Positions 9,501 to 18,965 of a DNA stretch of 64,000 nucleotides are shown here, piece by piece. Below the pieces are notes generated by a model that saw only the letters and a list, made by a program, of their open reading frames with translations, was not told where the DNA came from and ran no database searches. Positions within the stretch are counted from its first letter, which is position 1; every line of letters starts with the position of its first letter. Made by a program: the position numbers and the translations under genes. This DNA comes from an uncultured Desulfovibrio sp. (lineage in GTDB: Bacteria > Desulfobacterota > Desulfovibrionia > Desulfovibrionales > Desulfovibrionaceae). The DNA lies in assembly GCA_905235595.1 (NCBI GenBank), contig CAJOMG010000001.1, positions 28,485 to 92,484 on the forward strand. The letters are read 5' to 3'.

Positions 9501-9900
9501 GGGTATGGTTTATTTTTTCTATATCCCTTTCATCCATGAGACCGAGTATATCCCAGTTTGCTACTGAGGCAATGTGGTCCATAGCTGCCCTTGCAACGGG
9601 AAAATTATCGTACAGTTCGCGACCCATGCCTGGCCATACAGAACCAAGACCGCAGCACATGACTGCCAACGGATCGCATGGTGTGCCTGCAGGGGCGAGC
9701 CAAATGCCTCGCGTCTCCAATTGTGCTATGTTCTCTTTTTCAGGATTTGGAGGCAGTGACAGTAACTCCTCTCGCCACGTGGGCGTAATGCTTCCCACAT
9801 GCCATAGTTGATCTGCTTGATGTACATTGGCATAGCGAACACCATCGAGCACATATTCTTCCGTATCATTGCCGGGAGCGATGTCAGGGATTTGGCGCAT
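6505..9900 (-). CDS. Polyketide-synthase-like protein without ketosynthase: AT-ACP-degenerate KR-DH
   Basis: 1131 residues from the ATG at 9900 (the frame runs to a TTG at 9936, but AGG sits well before the ATG). Domains in order: an acyltransferase (~80-390) with GHSLGEL (Ser ~165) and the second catalytic histidine in LAFHHPSM (~271); a proline/serine-rich linker; an acyl-carrier domain (~460-533) where the usual DS of the phosphopantetheine site reads RSSR (Ser ~495/496); a ketoreductase-like Rossmann region (~560-800) with no recognisable GGxGxxG or catalytic Tyr; and a C-terminal dehydratase-type double hot-dog region (~830-1125; FYDAAGLGHTW). No ketosynthase is present, so it must work with one encoded elsewhere. 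It heads an operon with an outer membrane factor, adaptor and flippase, suggesting a made-and-exported lipid or polyketide. Domain naming beyond AT and ACP is moderate. Confidence 0.72.
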   Translation of the reverse strand: MRQIPDIAPGNDTEEYVLDGVRYANVHQADQLWHVGSITPTWREELLSLPPNPEKENIAQLETRGIWLAPAGTPCDPLAVMCCGLGSVWPGMGRELYDNFPVARAAMDHIASVANWDILGLMDERDIEKINHTRWQCPYLFMLEFAQWSLLRSLGLTPTLICGHSLGELIGLCFAGVYAPEVAWYILDTRAVHMAELEATATRETGMMAVHGSAKIISETRKNWPSLYVSNYNTPQQFILSGPREMLLEARRHLRKRHIPAIVLNVSLAFHHPSMRVLRDLSLRRLNALAMHAPKFPMLSCITTGFYPEDKPNICRYIADLDENAVRWTECVQAMWKRDGIRVFLEIGPQETLCSLVADNQSDACCFSAGRKGHEIESLRSTCARLYSKGYLHSPAASRRIFVTTHGLDLQPPAPHHSPLPPDGAEIPNLKVSSPPKTSVAPPVDASDNTKTVSSRPSTAHCLAIVTTAIARACERPIDELRPEMDLRYDLALRSSRFPLIVQDVEKALGCSINFDQLLQVSTIGDFARVLSGDIAVASSAMHNKPLPDQTEKRVTHPLVRYAPLAKIPLNNEKPIVLVPLSHNPYGQGLPLHKESVLAVWGPDAHLLRQLLRGLAPLGCTIGIPAALLDACQPLAELGARLIPLDMPLTPHDALTTASAFINSLSQIFGRLDGILFAVPLVGTEDATSSQEKASAFLLQTLVQEGVTYGLQFICACTVLPPTGDNCVIDGPLAKTLETKIPSSLDIRSIRLLHGGEPCGLEEWGDMLAQELMYGTTARVVWAHPGELSGNVFAPVPKPQYQHNPPSSCFPLMFMDPTPPYNVTASLTQICCHFSRFADPTLNDHGGCKGEYLGRTDPWLPTSYALTVLLEGARSVLPWLQPTGFCDIRFHHMPSLPPGITRECRLAVEAEQWLTQDDTMTRMCRGRLSVRQLTPNGRHTQDYAQVMDGMTWLAPKGAMVPPLWMHTPVSTTPISIDPKHFYDAAGLGHTWHLVRSFTPLSEDMFTVALSLSETAIAPRNNYGYTHYLRVVEGVLQAVMLALTYRDSNAFADAVAIANLIKLWNLNGIGFIRFGMCRAEGPVHLHLRRSWNDGHLLRFDAQAVDCRQNVFLTVHHIEFSQRDHEKWRTTLV

Positions 9901-10272
9901 TTTTTGACCTGTGATGTGGGAATGAAAAGCAAACAATAATAACAGAATGTATTTTTATATTATAAATGATATCATATTATTTGTCTAGTAATATTATTCA
10001 AAACTGCAGTAGTTTATACGGTAGTTGTATCACAGTATGTTTGAATATTGTAATTGATATTATGGAATATATATTATAAATATAATGTAATTTTTATAAG
10101 TAAAAAATTATTTATATATTTATGAATACTAATTATAATAATCAATTTTTGTTTATATTATTATTGCAGTTTCTAAAATTTAAATTAAATAGCTAATTAT
10201 TATATTATATATAATGTTATACATTAATATATTGAATTATAAATTGCAGAATATGATATGCAAGAATAAAAA
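9901..10272. other. Extremely AT-rich intergenic leader
   Basis: About 370 bases between the polyketide-synthase-like gene and the 3' end of the amidotransferase-like gene. Past 9940 it is almost entirely A and T, with many TATA/ATAT runs, in sharp contrast to its neighbours. No open frame, tRNA or convincing hairpin was seen. It must hold the promoter of the 9900 operon; so many TATAAT-like words occur that no single -10 box can be picked. Such sequence is a typical target for xenogeneic silencers or marks strongly curved DNA (inference). Confidence 0.7.
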
Positions 10273-11604
10273 TCAAATAACTTCTGTATCTGTCAGGGCA
10301 TTGTCCTGGGAGAGGTAGATGACTTCCTCAATAATGGAAAGCAACTCTGATAAGATACCTCTTCCGTACATGGGATGTCCAAATAAGGATTCGCGTTGAT
10401 GATCCAACCAGCGTTTCTCAACAATATCGGGTTGTGAGGGGCTAAGTGTATCCGCTAAACGGCAGGCTAGAAAATATTCTTCAGCACCTGACATAAAAAT
10501 GTGTTCCAGTGTGGCAAATCGTGAGGACATCTCGCTCCAGTAGATTCGCGCTGCGGGTGTTGGTTTCAGCTCCAGCGCAGAACACAGTGCAGCATGCAAA
10601 TGGTTACAGCTCGCGCCGGGCAGGCTTGTTCGCCAGCCCCACAGCCAGTGGGTACGTGCAAAGAAAAGGTGGTGTTCCACGGCGAGGTCAAGGAGAGCAC
10701 GCATATGCCGAAGGGCATCCATCAGTAGAGTGCGTTCGTGGTCATCGGGCCATGATATACGGGGGTGTCGCAGTTGCCACAGGGGTACTTGGTCGCTTTT
10801 AGGGGCGAGTTGTGTCATATTGGCGATTATTTGAGCCAGCCAAGTGTTGGCCATTGGACTGTGCGGAGTTTCTAGATGTGAATAACTCAAGACATAACGG
10901 CCCGAACCATATGTTCCAGTGATCACAAGAGGGTGTCCTTCCAGGAAATCCGCTGAAAGGTTGACGCCATACAGGGATCGCCAATGTTCAATAGTCCCGC
11001 TGGGCAGTCGTTGCAAGGGCAAATCGGCAATCCAAAAATCTTTGTCTGGTCTGTGGCAAATCCCAAGCACCTGTACATTTGGGCATTTTTGTTGGGCAAA
11101 TTGTCCCGGCCACCATACGGGTAGAGAGAGTAGTCCATCTGCAGGTACGTGAGATTTTGGAGAGAATGTGTGACCGAGCGTAACATGTGACTGTACATGC
11201 CCAGATATTAGATGATTCAGGCGTTGGGGGTAGTTTGCTCGCGTCCAGGGGCAAATGTTCAGACCTTCATCCGGTTGAGGCTGTGTCAGGGCGAGACCGG
11301 CACCGCCACAGAAGCCGAGATAGTTCCCACCAGCTGCGAGCCAGTAGCGAATGGCTTCGCGGCCAGCAGGACCAAGAGAGTATGCCTTGAGGCGGGCATT
11401 GCCACCAGGTACCAGCAGCATACCTGTATGTGTACTGCTCGAGCGTGTGTGTTGCGGCTTGCGTAAAAGCGTACCTTCGGCTATTTCATTTCCCTTAACT
11501 AGACGGCAAGGCAGCCCCAGTGCGCGTACGGCGCGCCAAGCCATGAGTCCCCAGATATGGGACTCATCCCAAAGAATAAAAATTGGCTGCTTGGCGAATA
11601 TCAT
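10273..11604 (-). CDS. Biotin-protein-ligase N-terminal-like (class I amidotransferase-fold) protein
   Basis: 443 residues. The N-terminal ~250 residues resemble the BPL_N domain, a class I glutamine-amidotransferase-like fold: LLVPGGNARLKAY is followed by a nucleophile elbow, YLGFCGGAGLAL, whose Cys could be catalytic. A glycine-rich segment (GTYGSGRYVLSYSHLETP) resembles the histidine region of the fold. The C-terminal ~190 residues are helical and unassigned. No biotin ligase catalytic domain is present. The gene is transcribed divergently from valS with only 35 bases between the starts. Function unknown; it may act on a small molecule or a cell-wall precursor, but nothing in the window shows which. 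Confidence 0.7.
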   Translation of the reverse strand: MIFAKQPIFILWDESHIWGLMAWRAVRALGLPCRLVKGNEIAEGTLLRKPQHTRSSSTHTGMLLVPGGNARLKAYSLGPAGREAIRYWLAAGGNYLGFCGGAGLALTQPQPDEGLNICPWTRANYPQRLNHLISGHVQSHVTLGHTFSPKSHVPADGLLSLPVWWPGQFAQQKCPNVQVLGICHRPDKDFWIADLPLQRLPSGTIEHWRSLYGVNLSADFLEGHPLVITGTYGSGRYVLSYSHLETPHSPMANTWLAQIIANMTQLAPKSDQVPLWQLRHPRISWPDDHERTLLMDALRHMRALLDLAVEHHLFFARTHWLWGWRTSLPGASCNHLHAALCSALELKPTPAARIYWSEMSSRFATLEHIFMSGAEEYFLACRLADTLSPSQPDIVEKRWLDHQRESLFGHPMYGRGILSELLSIIEEVIYLSQDNALTDTEVI

Positions 11605-11639
11605 GCCATACTATCGCCGTCTTTTATGGAGAAAGCAAG

Positions 11640-14306
11640 ATGGCCGATACCCTACCCAAGGGCTATGAACCCCAGAATGTAGAAGCCCGGTGGCGTAATC
11701 ACTGGAAGGAAAACAGAACTTTTTCGCCTGACCCGGACGACGATGGTGAAGCGTACTCCATTGTCATTCCGCCACCGAATGTTACAGGCGCGCTGCACAT
11801 TGGTCACGCGCTTAACCTGACCCTTATTGATGTACTATGTCGTCACGCTAGGCAAAAAGGCAAGAATGTGCTCTGGATACCTGGTACGGACCATGCGGGT
11901 ATTGCCACGCAAAATGTAGTGGAGCGTGCTCTTGCCAAGGAAGGTAAAACTCGCCGTGACCTTGGCCGTGAGAAATTCATAGAGCGGGTTTGGGCTTGGC
12001 GCGAGGATTATGGGCACCGTATTCTCGACCAGATAACCGCCCTAGGGGCTTCTGTGGATTGGACGCGTCTGCGATTCACCATGGATGAGGGACTTTCTGC
12101 TGCAGTACGTAAGGTTTTTGTACGCCTCTACAAAGAAGGTCTTATCTATAAGGGAAACTATATCATCAATTGGTGCTCACGCTGCCATACAGCACTAGCC
12201 GATGACGAAGTGGATCATGAGCAACATCGGGGCAATCTGTGGAAAGTTCGTTATGCATTGACCGATGGTTCAGGTTACATCACTGTGGCTACTACTAGGC
12301 CTGAAACCATTCCTGGTGATACTGCCGTCTGCGTACATCCTGAAGACGAACATTATGCCAATCTTGTGGGAAAGACTGTTGTTGTGCCTATCTTGGGGCG
12401 TGAAATTCCTATCATTGCAGATAGTTATGTAGATCGTGAATTTGGTACCGGAGCCTTGAAGGTTACTCCTTGCCATGACCATAATGACTGGTCGCTTGGC
12501 CAGAAGCATAATTTGGCCTTCATTCAGGTCATTGATGAAAACGGCATCATGAAGCCGGAGTCTGGGCCATACGCTGGCCTTTCCAAAGAGGATTGCCGGA
12601 AAAAGATTGTTGCTGATATGGAAGCAGTTGGCCTTTTGGAAGGTGTTGATGAGCTGGATCATGCAGTCGGGCATTGCTACCGTTGTCATACAGTGGTTGA
12701 GCCGCATGTTTCCACTCAATGGTTTGTTGCTTCTACCAAACTGGCTCCTGCTGCGCGCGATGCTGTGCCCTCTCTTACACAGATTTTTCCTGAAACTTGG
12801 CTCAAGACGTATTATCACTGGTTGGACAATATCCGTGACTGGTGTATCAGCCGTCAGATCTGGTGGGGACATCGTATTCCAGCTTGGACCTGCCAAGATT
12901 GTGGCGAGCTTGTGGTCGCCGAGGAAACTCCTGTCTCTTGTCCCAAGTGCGGCGGCCACATTCTTAAACAGGAAGAGGACGTTCTGGACACATGGTTCTC
13001 TTCAGCCCTTTGGCCATTTTCTACCATGGGCTGGCCCGATGACACTAAGGACCTTCATCGTTGGTTCCCCACAAGCGTGCTGGTGACGGGGTTTGATATA
13101 CTCTTTTTTTGGGTGGCCCGCATGATGATGATGGGACTGCACTTCATGGGTAAGCCACCTTTTGCCCATGTGTATCTACATGCCCTAGTACGTGATGCTA
13201 CGGGCCGCAAGATGTCTAAATCGACGGGCAATGTCATTAATCCCCTTGAAATGATCTCCAAATATGGCTGTGATGCTCTGCGATTCACGCTTACGGCTTT
13301 TGCCGCCATGGGGCGTGATATCCGGCTTTCTGAAGAACGCATTGAAGGCTATCGCCATTTTATAAATAAACTCTGGAATGCGGCTCGCTTTGCCCTTATG
13401 AACCTGCCGGAGCAGGCACCTTCCCCTGTGGCACCAGCAGCAGTACTTGGACTGCACCATCAATGGCTGTTACATCGGCTTGAGGTTGTCAAGCACGAAA
13501 TGGACAACGCATTGGAAGAATACCGTTTCAATGACGCGGCTCAACTGGGCTATAAATTTTTATGGAATGAGTTTTGCGATTGGTATCTGGAACTCATCAA
13601 GCCAGATATGCAAAGCGATGATGTTGCACGCAAGTCTACTGCACAGTATGTGCTGTGGCTTGGCCTGCGCGAACTGCTCATACTGCTGCATCCAATTGTG
13701 CCATTTGTTACTGCAGAAATTTGGACAGCTTTGCCCGTCCCATCTGGGACAGACGTGACGGATCTTGCAAAGGAACATTATCCTTCTTTCCGTCCCGAGT
13801 GTGAGCGTCCTGGCGAGGCCTCAAAGATGGAGTTTATCCAAGGTGTTATTGTGGCTGTACGTACAATAAAGGCTGAGTTAGGCATCAGCCCGGCCCACAA
13901 AGCTACTTTGCTTCTCCATCCAGTTGATGTCACACAGGCTGAGCTTCTGGAACAGAATCGTCCTTGTCTTGTAACTCTTGCTCGGCTTGAAACACTGACC
14001 ATTGGTATGGAAGTGCAAACCCCAAAGGCCTCTGCTTCGGCAGTGGTCGAAGGATGCCAAGTCATTGTACCTCTCAAAGGTACGGTGGATCTCAAGGAAG
14101 AGCTGTCTCGGCTGGACAAGGAACTGGCCAAGCTTGAAAAGGATTTAGTGAGTACCAATAAGAAACTGCACAATGAGGGTTTTATAAGCCGTGCGCCAGC
14201 AGATGTAGTGCAGCGTGAGCGTGAGCGAGCCGAAAAACTGCTGGATACAAAGACTAAAATGTATGCCTTGCGCGTACGTTTTGCTGAGGCGCTGGAAGAA
14301 GAATAG
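11640..14306 (+). CDS. valS: Valyl-tRNA synthetase
   Basis: A class Ia aminoacyl-tRNA synthetase of 888 residues that charges tRNA-Val. The HIGH-type motif is [10 protein letters not shown], the KMSKS motif is [10 protein letters not shown], and the editing domain carries [14 protein letters not shown] zinc-finger-like CxxC pair occurs twice (CQDCGEL and CPKCGG). The C-terminal coiled-coil arm typical of ValRS ([18 protein letters not shown]) is intact. The start is ATG at 11640 with a GGAG site; the upstream extension to 11583 overlaps the divergent gene and is not credible. Confidence 0.97.
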   Translation: MADTLPKGYEPQNVEARWRNHWKENRTFSPDPDDDGEAYSIVIPPPNVTGALHIGHALNLTLIDVLCRHARQKGKNVLWIPGTDHAGIATQNVVERALAKEGKTRRDLGREKFIERVWAWREDYGHRILDQITALGASVDWTRLRFTMDEGLSAAVRKVFVRLYKEGLIYKGNYIINWCSRCHTALADDEVDHEQHRGNLWKVRYALTDGSGYITVATTRPETIPGDTAVCVHPEDEHYANLVGKTVVVPILGREIPIIADSYVDREFGTGALKVTPCHDHNDWSLGQKHNLAFIQVIDENGIMKPESGPYAGLSKEDCRKKIVADMEAVGLLEGVDELDHAVGHCYRCHTVVEPHVSTQWFVASTKLAPAARDAVPSLTQIFPETWLKTYYHWLDNIRDWCISRQIWWGHRIPAWTCQDCGELVVAEETPVSCPKCGGHILKQEEDVLDTWFSSALWPFSTMGWPDDTKDLHRWFPTSVLVTGFDILFFWVARMMMMGLHFMGKPPFAHVYLHALVRDATGRKMSKSTGNVINPLEMISKYGCDALRFTLTAFAAMGRDIRLSEERIEGYRHFINKLWNAARFALMNLPEQAPSPVAPAAVLGLHHQWLLHRLEVVKHEMDNALEEYRFNDAAQLGYKFLWNEFCDWYLELIKPDMQSDDVARKSTAQYVLWLGLRELLILLHPIVPFVTAEIWTALPVPSGTDVTDLAKEHYPSFRPECERPGEASKMEFIQGVIVAVRTIKAELGISPAHKATLLLHPVDVTQAELLEQNRPCLVTLARLETLTIGMEVQTPKASASAVVEGCQVIVPLKGTVDLKEELSRLDKELAKLEKDLVSTNKKLHNEGFISRAPADVVQRERERAEKLLDTKTKMYALRVRFAEALEEE

Positions 14307-14326
14307 CAAGTATTCTATGTCCTCTA

Positions 14327-14355
14327 TTGACAGAGGGGCTAGGACAGGCTATGCA
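14327..14355 (+). promoter_or_regulatory. Candidate sigma-70 promoter for rpsL-rpsG
   Basis: A perfect TTGACA at 14327-14332 is followed after 17 bases by TATGCA at 14350-14355, 64 bases upstream of the rpsL start and just after the valS stop. The -35 box and spacing are good, the -10 box is weak (3 of 6). Confidence 0.5.
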
Positions 14356-14419
14356 TTACAGCTCAAAAGTTTGCCATGAAGGTACCCATGTGCAAACTAA
14401 TTCTATGGAGGATGTATTC

Positions 14420-14791
14420 ATGCCCACGATTAATCAGCTTATCCGCATTGAGCGGAAGGCCGTGGTGAAGCGCAAAAAAACCCCAGCTCTGCAGGCTTGC
14501 CCGCAGCGTCGGGGCGTCTGTACACGCGTATATACCACAACCCCCAAAAAGCCGAATTCTGCTTTGCGTAAGGTCGCTCGTGTGCGCTTGACCAATGGCA
14601 TTGAAGTTACGGCCTACATCCCTGGCGAAGGCCATAATCTGCAGGAGCACTCTGTGGTGATTATCCGTGGAGGTCGCGTGAAAGACCTGCCCGGTGTTCG
14701 TTATCACATTGTCCGTGGCACACTCGATACTTCTGGTGTGACAGATCGTCGTAAAAGCCGTTCCAAATACGGTGCAAAACGTCCCAAATAA
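14420..14791 (+). CDS. rpsL: 30S ribosomal protein S12
   Basis: 123 residues starting MPTINQLIR, with the [15 protein letters not shown] and [13 protein letters not shown] blocks that contact the decoding centre. The start ATG at 14420 follows ATGGAGGATG; the frame extends to 14327 but that is not the start. At the position where streptomycin-resistance changes occur the protein reads [11 protein letters not shown], the ordinary sensitive type. First gene of the rpsL-rpsG-fusA block. Confidence 0.98.
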   Translation: MPTINQLIRIERKAVVKRKKTPALQACPQRRGVCTRVYTTTPKKPNSALRKVARVRLTNGIEVTAYIPGEGHNLQEHSVVIIRGGRVKDLPGVRYHIVRGTLDTSGVTDRRKSRSKYGAKRPK

Positions 14792-14890
14792 CTTTTTTAT
14801 CATTGGCGTGCGCCATGTATCATCCGGCTGCATTAGTGCGCTGATGATGCGGGGTTGGTGACGCCATTTCCTTATGTAAGGAGTAACCCC

Positions 14891-15361
14891 ATGCCACGTA
14901 AAGGTCCTGTTCCCAAGAGGGAAGTGTTGCCCGATCCTATGTATTCTAGCCGGCTTGTCACCAAATTTGTGAATCGGCTTATGTACAATGGCAAGAAAGG
15001 TGCAGCAGAAAAAATTTTCTACAGTTCTCTGGAAGCACTAGCTGAAAAGACCGGCGAAGATCCTATGCGTGCCTTTGAAAAGGCTTTGGACAATGTAAAA
15101 CCGCATATGGAAGTCAAGGCTCGCCGTGTGGGTGGAGCAACATATCAGGTGCCCATGGAAGTGCGGCCGGAGCGACAGGTTTCCCTTTCCATCCGTTGGC
15201 TTATCAACTATGCCCGTTCCCGCGGTGAAAAAGGCATGACCGCTAAGCTATCCGCCGAACTGCTGGATGCCTATAACGGGCGCGGTGGTGCGGTGAAGAA
15301 GCGTGAAGATACACACCGCATGGCCGATGCCAACAAGGCTTTCGCCCATTACCGCTGGTAA
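14891..15361 (+). CDS. rpsG: 30S ribosomal protein S7
   Basis: 156 residues, [12 protein letters not shown] at the N-terminus and the [16 protein letters not shown] signature of S7, which nucleates assembly of the 30S head. ATG at 14891 with an AAGGAG site. 99 bases separate it from rpsL. Normal length. Confidence 0.98.
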   Translation: MPRKGPVPKREVLPDPMYSSRLVTKFVNRLMYNGKKGAAEKIFYSSLEALAEKTGEDPMRAFEKALDNVKPHMEVKARRVGGATYQVPMEVRPERQVSLSIRWLINYARSRGEKGMTAKLSAELLDAYNGRGGAVKKREDTHRMADANKAFAHYRW

Positions 15362-15390
15362 TGCGAACCTTCCTTTTGTCAGCTTGATAC

Positions 15391-15422
15391 GCGACGCCGC
15401 GTCCGTTAGGAAGCGGCGTCGC
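15391..15422 (+). terminator. GC-rich hairpin between rpsG and fusA
   Basis: GCGACGCCGC (15391-15400) pairs perfectly with GCGGCGTCGC (15413-15422) around a 12-base loop. Only CTTT follows, so it is probably an attenuator or an mRNA-processing/stability hairpin rather than a full terminator. Confidence 0.5.
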
Positions 15423-15504
15423 CTTTACACCACAAAAGCATCCGCAGTCGGAACGGCATGACCCACATTTTGGGCTGAGGGGCCGTTTTGAGGGAGGAAC
15501 TACC

Positions 15505-17583
15505 GTGTCTCGCACCACCCCCGTAGACAAGCAGCGTAATATTGGCATTATGGCCCATATTGACGCTGGCAAGACCACCACTACTGAGCGCATTCTCTTT
15601 TATACCGGCGTCAACCACAAAATTGGCGAAACGCATGACGGCGAATCTACCATGGACTGGATGGAACAGGAACAAGAGCGCGGTATCACCATTACATCAG
15701 CCGCGACCACCTGTTTTTGGAAAGACTGTCGTATTAATATCATCGACACTCCCGGACATGTGGATTTTACCATTGAGGTAGAACGTTCTCTGCGTGTTTT
15801 GGATGGTGCAGTGTGTGTGTTTGATGCCGTGGCAGGCGTGGAACCGCAGTCAGAAACAGTTTGGCGTCAGGCTGATCGTTATCATGTGCCAAGAGTCTGT
15901 TTTGTCAACAAGATGGACCGTATTGGGGCAGACTTCTTTCGCTGTGTGAATATGATTCACGAACGTCTTGGAGCAAAGGCCGTACCTTTACAGCTTCCTA
16001 TAGGAAGTGAAGATAAATTTGAGGGTGTGATTGACTTGGTACGTGGCCATGCTATCCGTTTTGATAAGTCCACCAAAGGCGCTCAATTCTCTGTGGAGGA
16101 TGTTCCCGTCGAAATGAAAGAGCTTTTTGATGAAAAACATCACGAGCTCTTGGAAGCGGTCGCAGAGGAAGATGAAGCCATGCTGGATAAATATCTTGGT
16201 GGTGAAACCCTCACGGAGGAAGAGATTATCTCCTGCATTCGCAAGGCTACCATAGCTCGTAATATCGTGCCTGTACTACTGGGTTCGGCTTTTCGTAACA
16301 TGGGGGTACAACCCCTGCTTGATGCCGTGGTAGACTATCTTCCTTCGCCTGTGGATATTCCACCCACGCCAGGTCATGTGCCGGGCAACGAAGAGGAGAT
16401 TGTTGAGTGCCATTGTGATGATAAAGAACCTTTGGCCGGCTTGGTCTTCAAGCTCTTTTCTGACCCGTTCATCGGTCACCTTTCCTTCTTCCGCATTTAT
16501 TCTGGCTATCTGGAATCCGGCATGACAGTTTATAACGCCAATACAACAAAACGTGAGCGTATCGGCCGTATTCTTAAAATGCATGCCAATAAACGTGAAG
16601 ATGTCAAATGGGCTGGTGCAGGTGATATTGTGGCATTGGTTGGATTGAAGAATGCCTCAACTGGGGATACCCTTTGCGATGAAAAACGTGAGGTTATCCT
16701 TGAATCTCTCAATATTCCCGAGCCAGTCATAGAAGTTGCCATTGAACCCAAGACAAAATCTGACCGTGACGCACTTTCTGCGGCACTTAATAAGCTGGCG
16801 AAGGAAGATCCTTCCTTCCGTGTGAAAGGCGATGAAGAGACTAATCAGACGCTCATCGCCGGAATGGGCGAATTGCATCTGGAGATTATTGTTGATCGCC
16901 TTACTCGTGAATTTAACGTCAATGCCAATGTGGGCAAACCTCAGGTGGCTTATCGCGAAACTATATCCAAGCCTTCCAAATCTGATCTCAAGTACGCAAA
17001 ACAGTCAGGTGGCCGTGGCCAGTACGGACATGTAGTCATTGAGGTGGAACCCAATCCGGCCAAAGGATATGAATTCATCAATTCCATCACCGGCGGGGTC
17101 ATTCCCAAGGAGTATATTCCTGCTGTAGATAAAGGCATCCAAGATGCCCTCAAGTCCGGTGTGTTAGCGGGTTTCCCTGTGGTTGATGTTAAGGTCAATC
17201 TGGTCTTTGGTTCGTACCATGAGGTGGACTCTTCTGAACAGGCATTTTATGTTGCAGGTTCCATGGCCATCAAGGACGCTATGAAAAAGGCAAGTCCCGT
17301 ACTACTGGAGCCCATTATGGATGTGGAAGTGGTCACGCCTGAAGAATACCTAGGTGACGTTATGGGTGACCTCAATGGGCGCCGTGGTCGTGTACAGAAT
17401 ATGGATGCTCGGGCGGGTGGTGTGCAAAGTGTACGCGCACAAGTACCCTTGGCCTCTATGTTTGGCTATGCGACTGATTTGCGTTCCCGTACTCAGGGGC
17501 GGGCTACCTTCACCATGCAGTTTGACCACTATGAACGTGTACCCCAGGCCATTTCTGATGAAATTCAAAAGTCGCGAAGCTAA
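15505..17583 (+). CDS. fusA: Translation elongation factor G
   Basis: 692 residues. The GTPase motifs are [15 protein letters not shown] (P-loop), [10 protein letters not shown] (switch I region), DTPGHVDF and NKMDRIGAD. Domain IV carries the GGRGQYGHV segment. It translocates tRNA and mRNA on the ribosome. The start is GTG at 15505 after a GAGGGAGG site. No tuf or S10 gene follows, so the str block is cut short here. Confidence 0.97.
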   Translation: MSRTTPVDKQRNIGIMAHIDAGKTTTTERILFYTGVNHKIGETHDGESTMDWMEQEQERGITITSAATTCFWKDCRINIIDTPGHVDFTIEVERSLRVLDGAVCVFDAVAGVEPQSETVWRQADRYHVPRVCFVNKMDRIGADFFRCVNMIHERLGAKAVPLQLPIGSEDKFEGVIDLVRGHAIRFDKSTKGAQFSVEDVPVEMKELFDEKHHELLEAVAEEDEAMLDKYLGGETLTEEEIISCIRKATIARNIVPVLLGSAFRNMGVQPLLDAVVDYLPSPVDIPPTPGHVPGNEEEIVECHCDDKEPLAGLVFKLFSDPFIGHLSFFRIYSGYLESGMTVYNANTTKRERIGRILKMHANKREDVKWAGAGDIVALVGLKNASTGDTLCDEKREVILESLNIPEPVIEVAIEPKTKSDRDALSAALNKLAKEDPSFRVKGDEETNQTLIAGMGELHLEIIVDRLTREFNVNANVGKPQVAYRETISKPSKSDLKYAKQSGGRGQYGHVVIEVEPNPAKGYEFINSITGGVIPKEYIPAVDKGIQDALKSGVLAGFPVVDVKVNLVFGSYHEVDSSEQAFYVAGSMAIKDAMKKASPVLLEPIMDVEVVTPEEYLGDVMGDLNGRRGRVQNMDARAGGVQSVRAQVPLASMFGYATDLRSRTQGRATFTMQFDHYERVPQAISDEIQKSRS

Positions 17584-17663
17584 TATTTTTATGGGGACAA
17601 CACGATAATCTTTCGTGAAGGATTCCGTTTTTTTCGCATTCTTTTTTGAAAGAGTATGAAGCA

Positions 17664-17689
17664 GAGATGCGCCGACAACGGCGCATCTC
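17664..17689 (+). terminator. Hairpin after fusA
   Basis: GAGATGCGCC pairs with GGCGCATCTC around GACAAC. A perfect 10-base stem, but no T-run follows on the plus strand, so termination efficiency is uncertain. Confidence 0.45.
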
Positions 17690-17736
17690 TCGTATGAGAA
17701 TAAACCCAATTCGCAACATGCTGGGGAGAACAACAT

Positions 17737-18924
17737 ATGTTTGATGATTTACCCAAAGGCTTTCGTGCTGGAGCGGCGGAGGCGGGATTCAAGAAGCTAG
17801 GCCGGGATGATTTAGGTTTAATAGTGTCCGATTGCCCGGCTGTACTTGCAGCTTTGTTCACGCAAAATGTGTTCTGTGCTGCTCCGGTACATATTTGCAG
17901 AGAGATTTTACATAATTACGGAACTGCACAGGCTGTGATTGCCAATTCCGGTCAGGCTAACGCATGCACAGGAGAGCAGGGCTTTGTAAATTGCAGGATG
18001 ACACAACGTATGGTGGCAGAGCGGACATGCCTTACACCGGAAGCCGTACTGCCCATTTCTACTGGTGTTATTGGTGCGCAGCTTAAAATGGATCTGTGGG
18101 CTGCGGCCATGCCTGCACTGATTGAGAGCCTTGGTACGCGGGATGCCGAGGGCTTCACGAGGGCCTTCATGACTACGGACGCCTTCCCCAAGTTTGCAAT
18201 GCGTGAAGTGAGTCTGGAAGGCGGCTTGGTACGGTTGACGGTTATGGCAAAAGGCGCTGGTATGATTTGTCCTAACATGGCCACTATGCTTTGTGTTGTC
18301 CTTACTGACGCTGCGATAGGTCGTGAACAGTGGCAAGCCATGTTTGGACGTGCTGTGGAAGCTACCTTTAATCGTGTAAGTGTGGATGGAGATACTTCCA
18401 CCAATGACACCATACTAGGACTTGCCAATGGAGCCTCTGGGGTGGCGGTAAGCAAAAGGGATGAGTTAGAAAAGTTTGAGAATACGCTGACGGAACTTCT
18501 GTCTATGGTGTCGCATATGTTAGTCATGGATGGAGAAGGCGCGGGGAAGGTAATGCATATCCATGTACATGGAGCTATGGACGACGCTGATGCCAGACTC
18601 GTGGCGCGCTGTGTGGGGCATTCTCAACTGGTCAAGACGGCCATCTATGGTGGTGACGCCAACTGGGGCCGTATTGTTACCGCAGTAGGCTACAGTGGAG
18701 CTCACTTCAATCCAGACGAAGTCAGCCTTAGCCTTTGTGGGATTGAACGCTTCCACAAGGGCCAACCTGTCAACGATGATAAGGAGGAAGCCTTGGATAT
18801 GCTGCTTAAAGACAAGGATATCCAGATAGATATTACCTTGGGAGCAGGAAGGGGTAGCTATGATTTTCAGGCATCAGATTTAGGGCATGAGTATGTAAGC
18901 CTGAACGCAGACTATCGTTCCTAA
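17737..18924 (+). CDS. argJ: Glutamate N-acetyltransferase / amino-acid acetyltransferase
   Basis: 395 residues. ArgJ transfers acetyl from N-acetylornithine to glutamate, giving the cyclic arginine pathway. The self-cleavage site that splits the precursor into alpha and beta chains is visible as CPNMATMLC (cleavage before the Thr). GGDANWGRI near the C-terminus is also family-typical. ATG at 17737 with a GGGGAGA site. It stands alone here with no other arginine gene adjacent, convergent with the small lipoprotein gene. Confidence 0.96.
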   Translation: MFDDLPKGFRAGAAEAGFKKLGRDDLGLIVSDCPAVLAALFTQNVFCAAPVHICREILHNYGTAQAVIANSGQANACTGEQGFVNCRMTQRMVAERTCLTPEAVLPISTGVIGAQLKMDLWAAAMPALIESLGTRDAEGFTRAFMTTDAFPKFAMREVSLEGGLVRLTVMAKGAGMICPNMATMLCVVLTDAAIGREQWQAMFGRAVEATFNRVSVDGDTSTNDTILGLANGASGVAVSKRDELEKFENTLTELLSMVSHMLVMDGEGAGKVMHIHVHGAMDDADARLVARCVGHSQLVKTAIYGGDANWGRIVTAVGYSGAHFNPDEVSLSLCGIERFHKGQPVNDDKEEALDMLLKDKDIQIDITLGAGRGSYDFQASDLGHEYVSLNADYRS

Positions 18925-18965
18925 CACGCTCAACCGCCACCAAGAAACTGGGAAGGATATCATGA

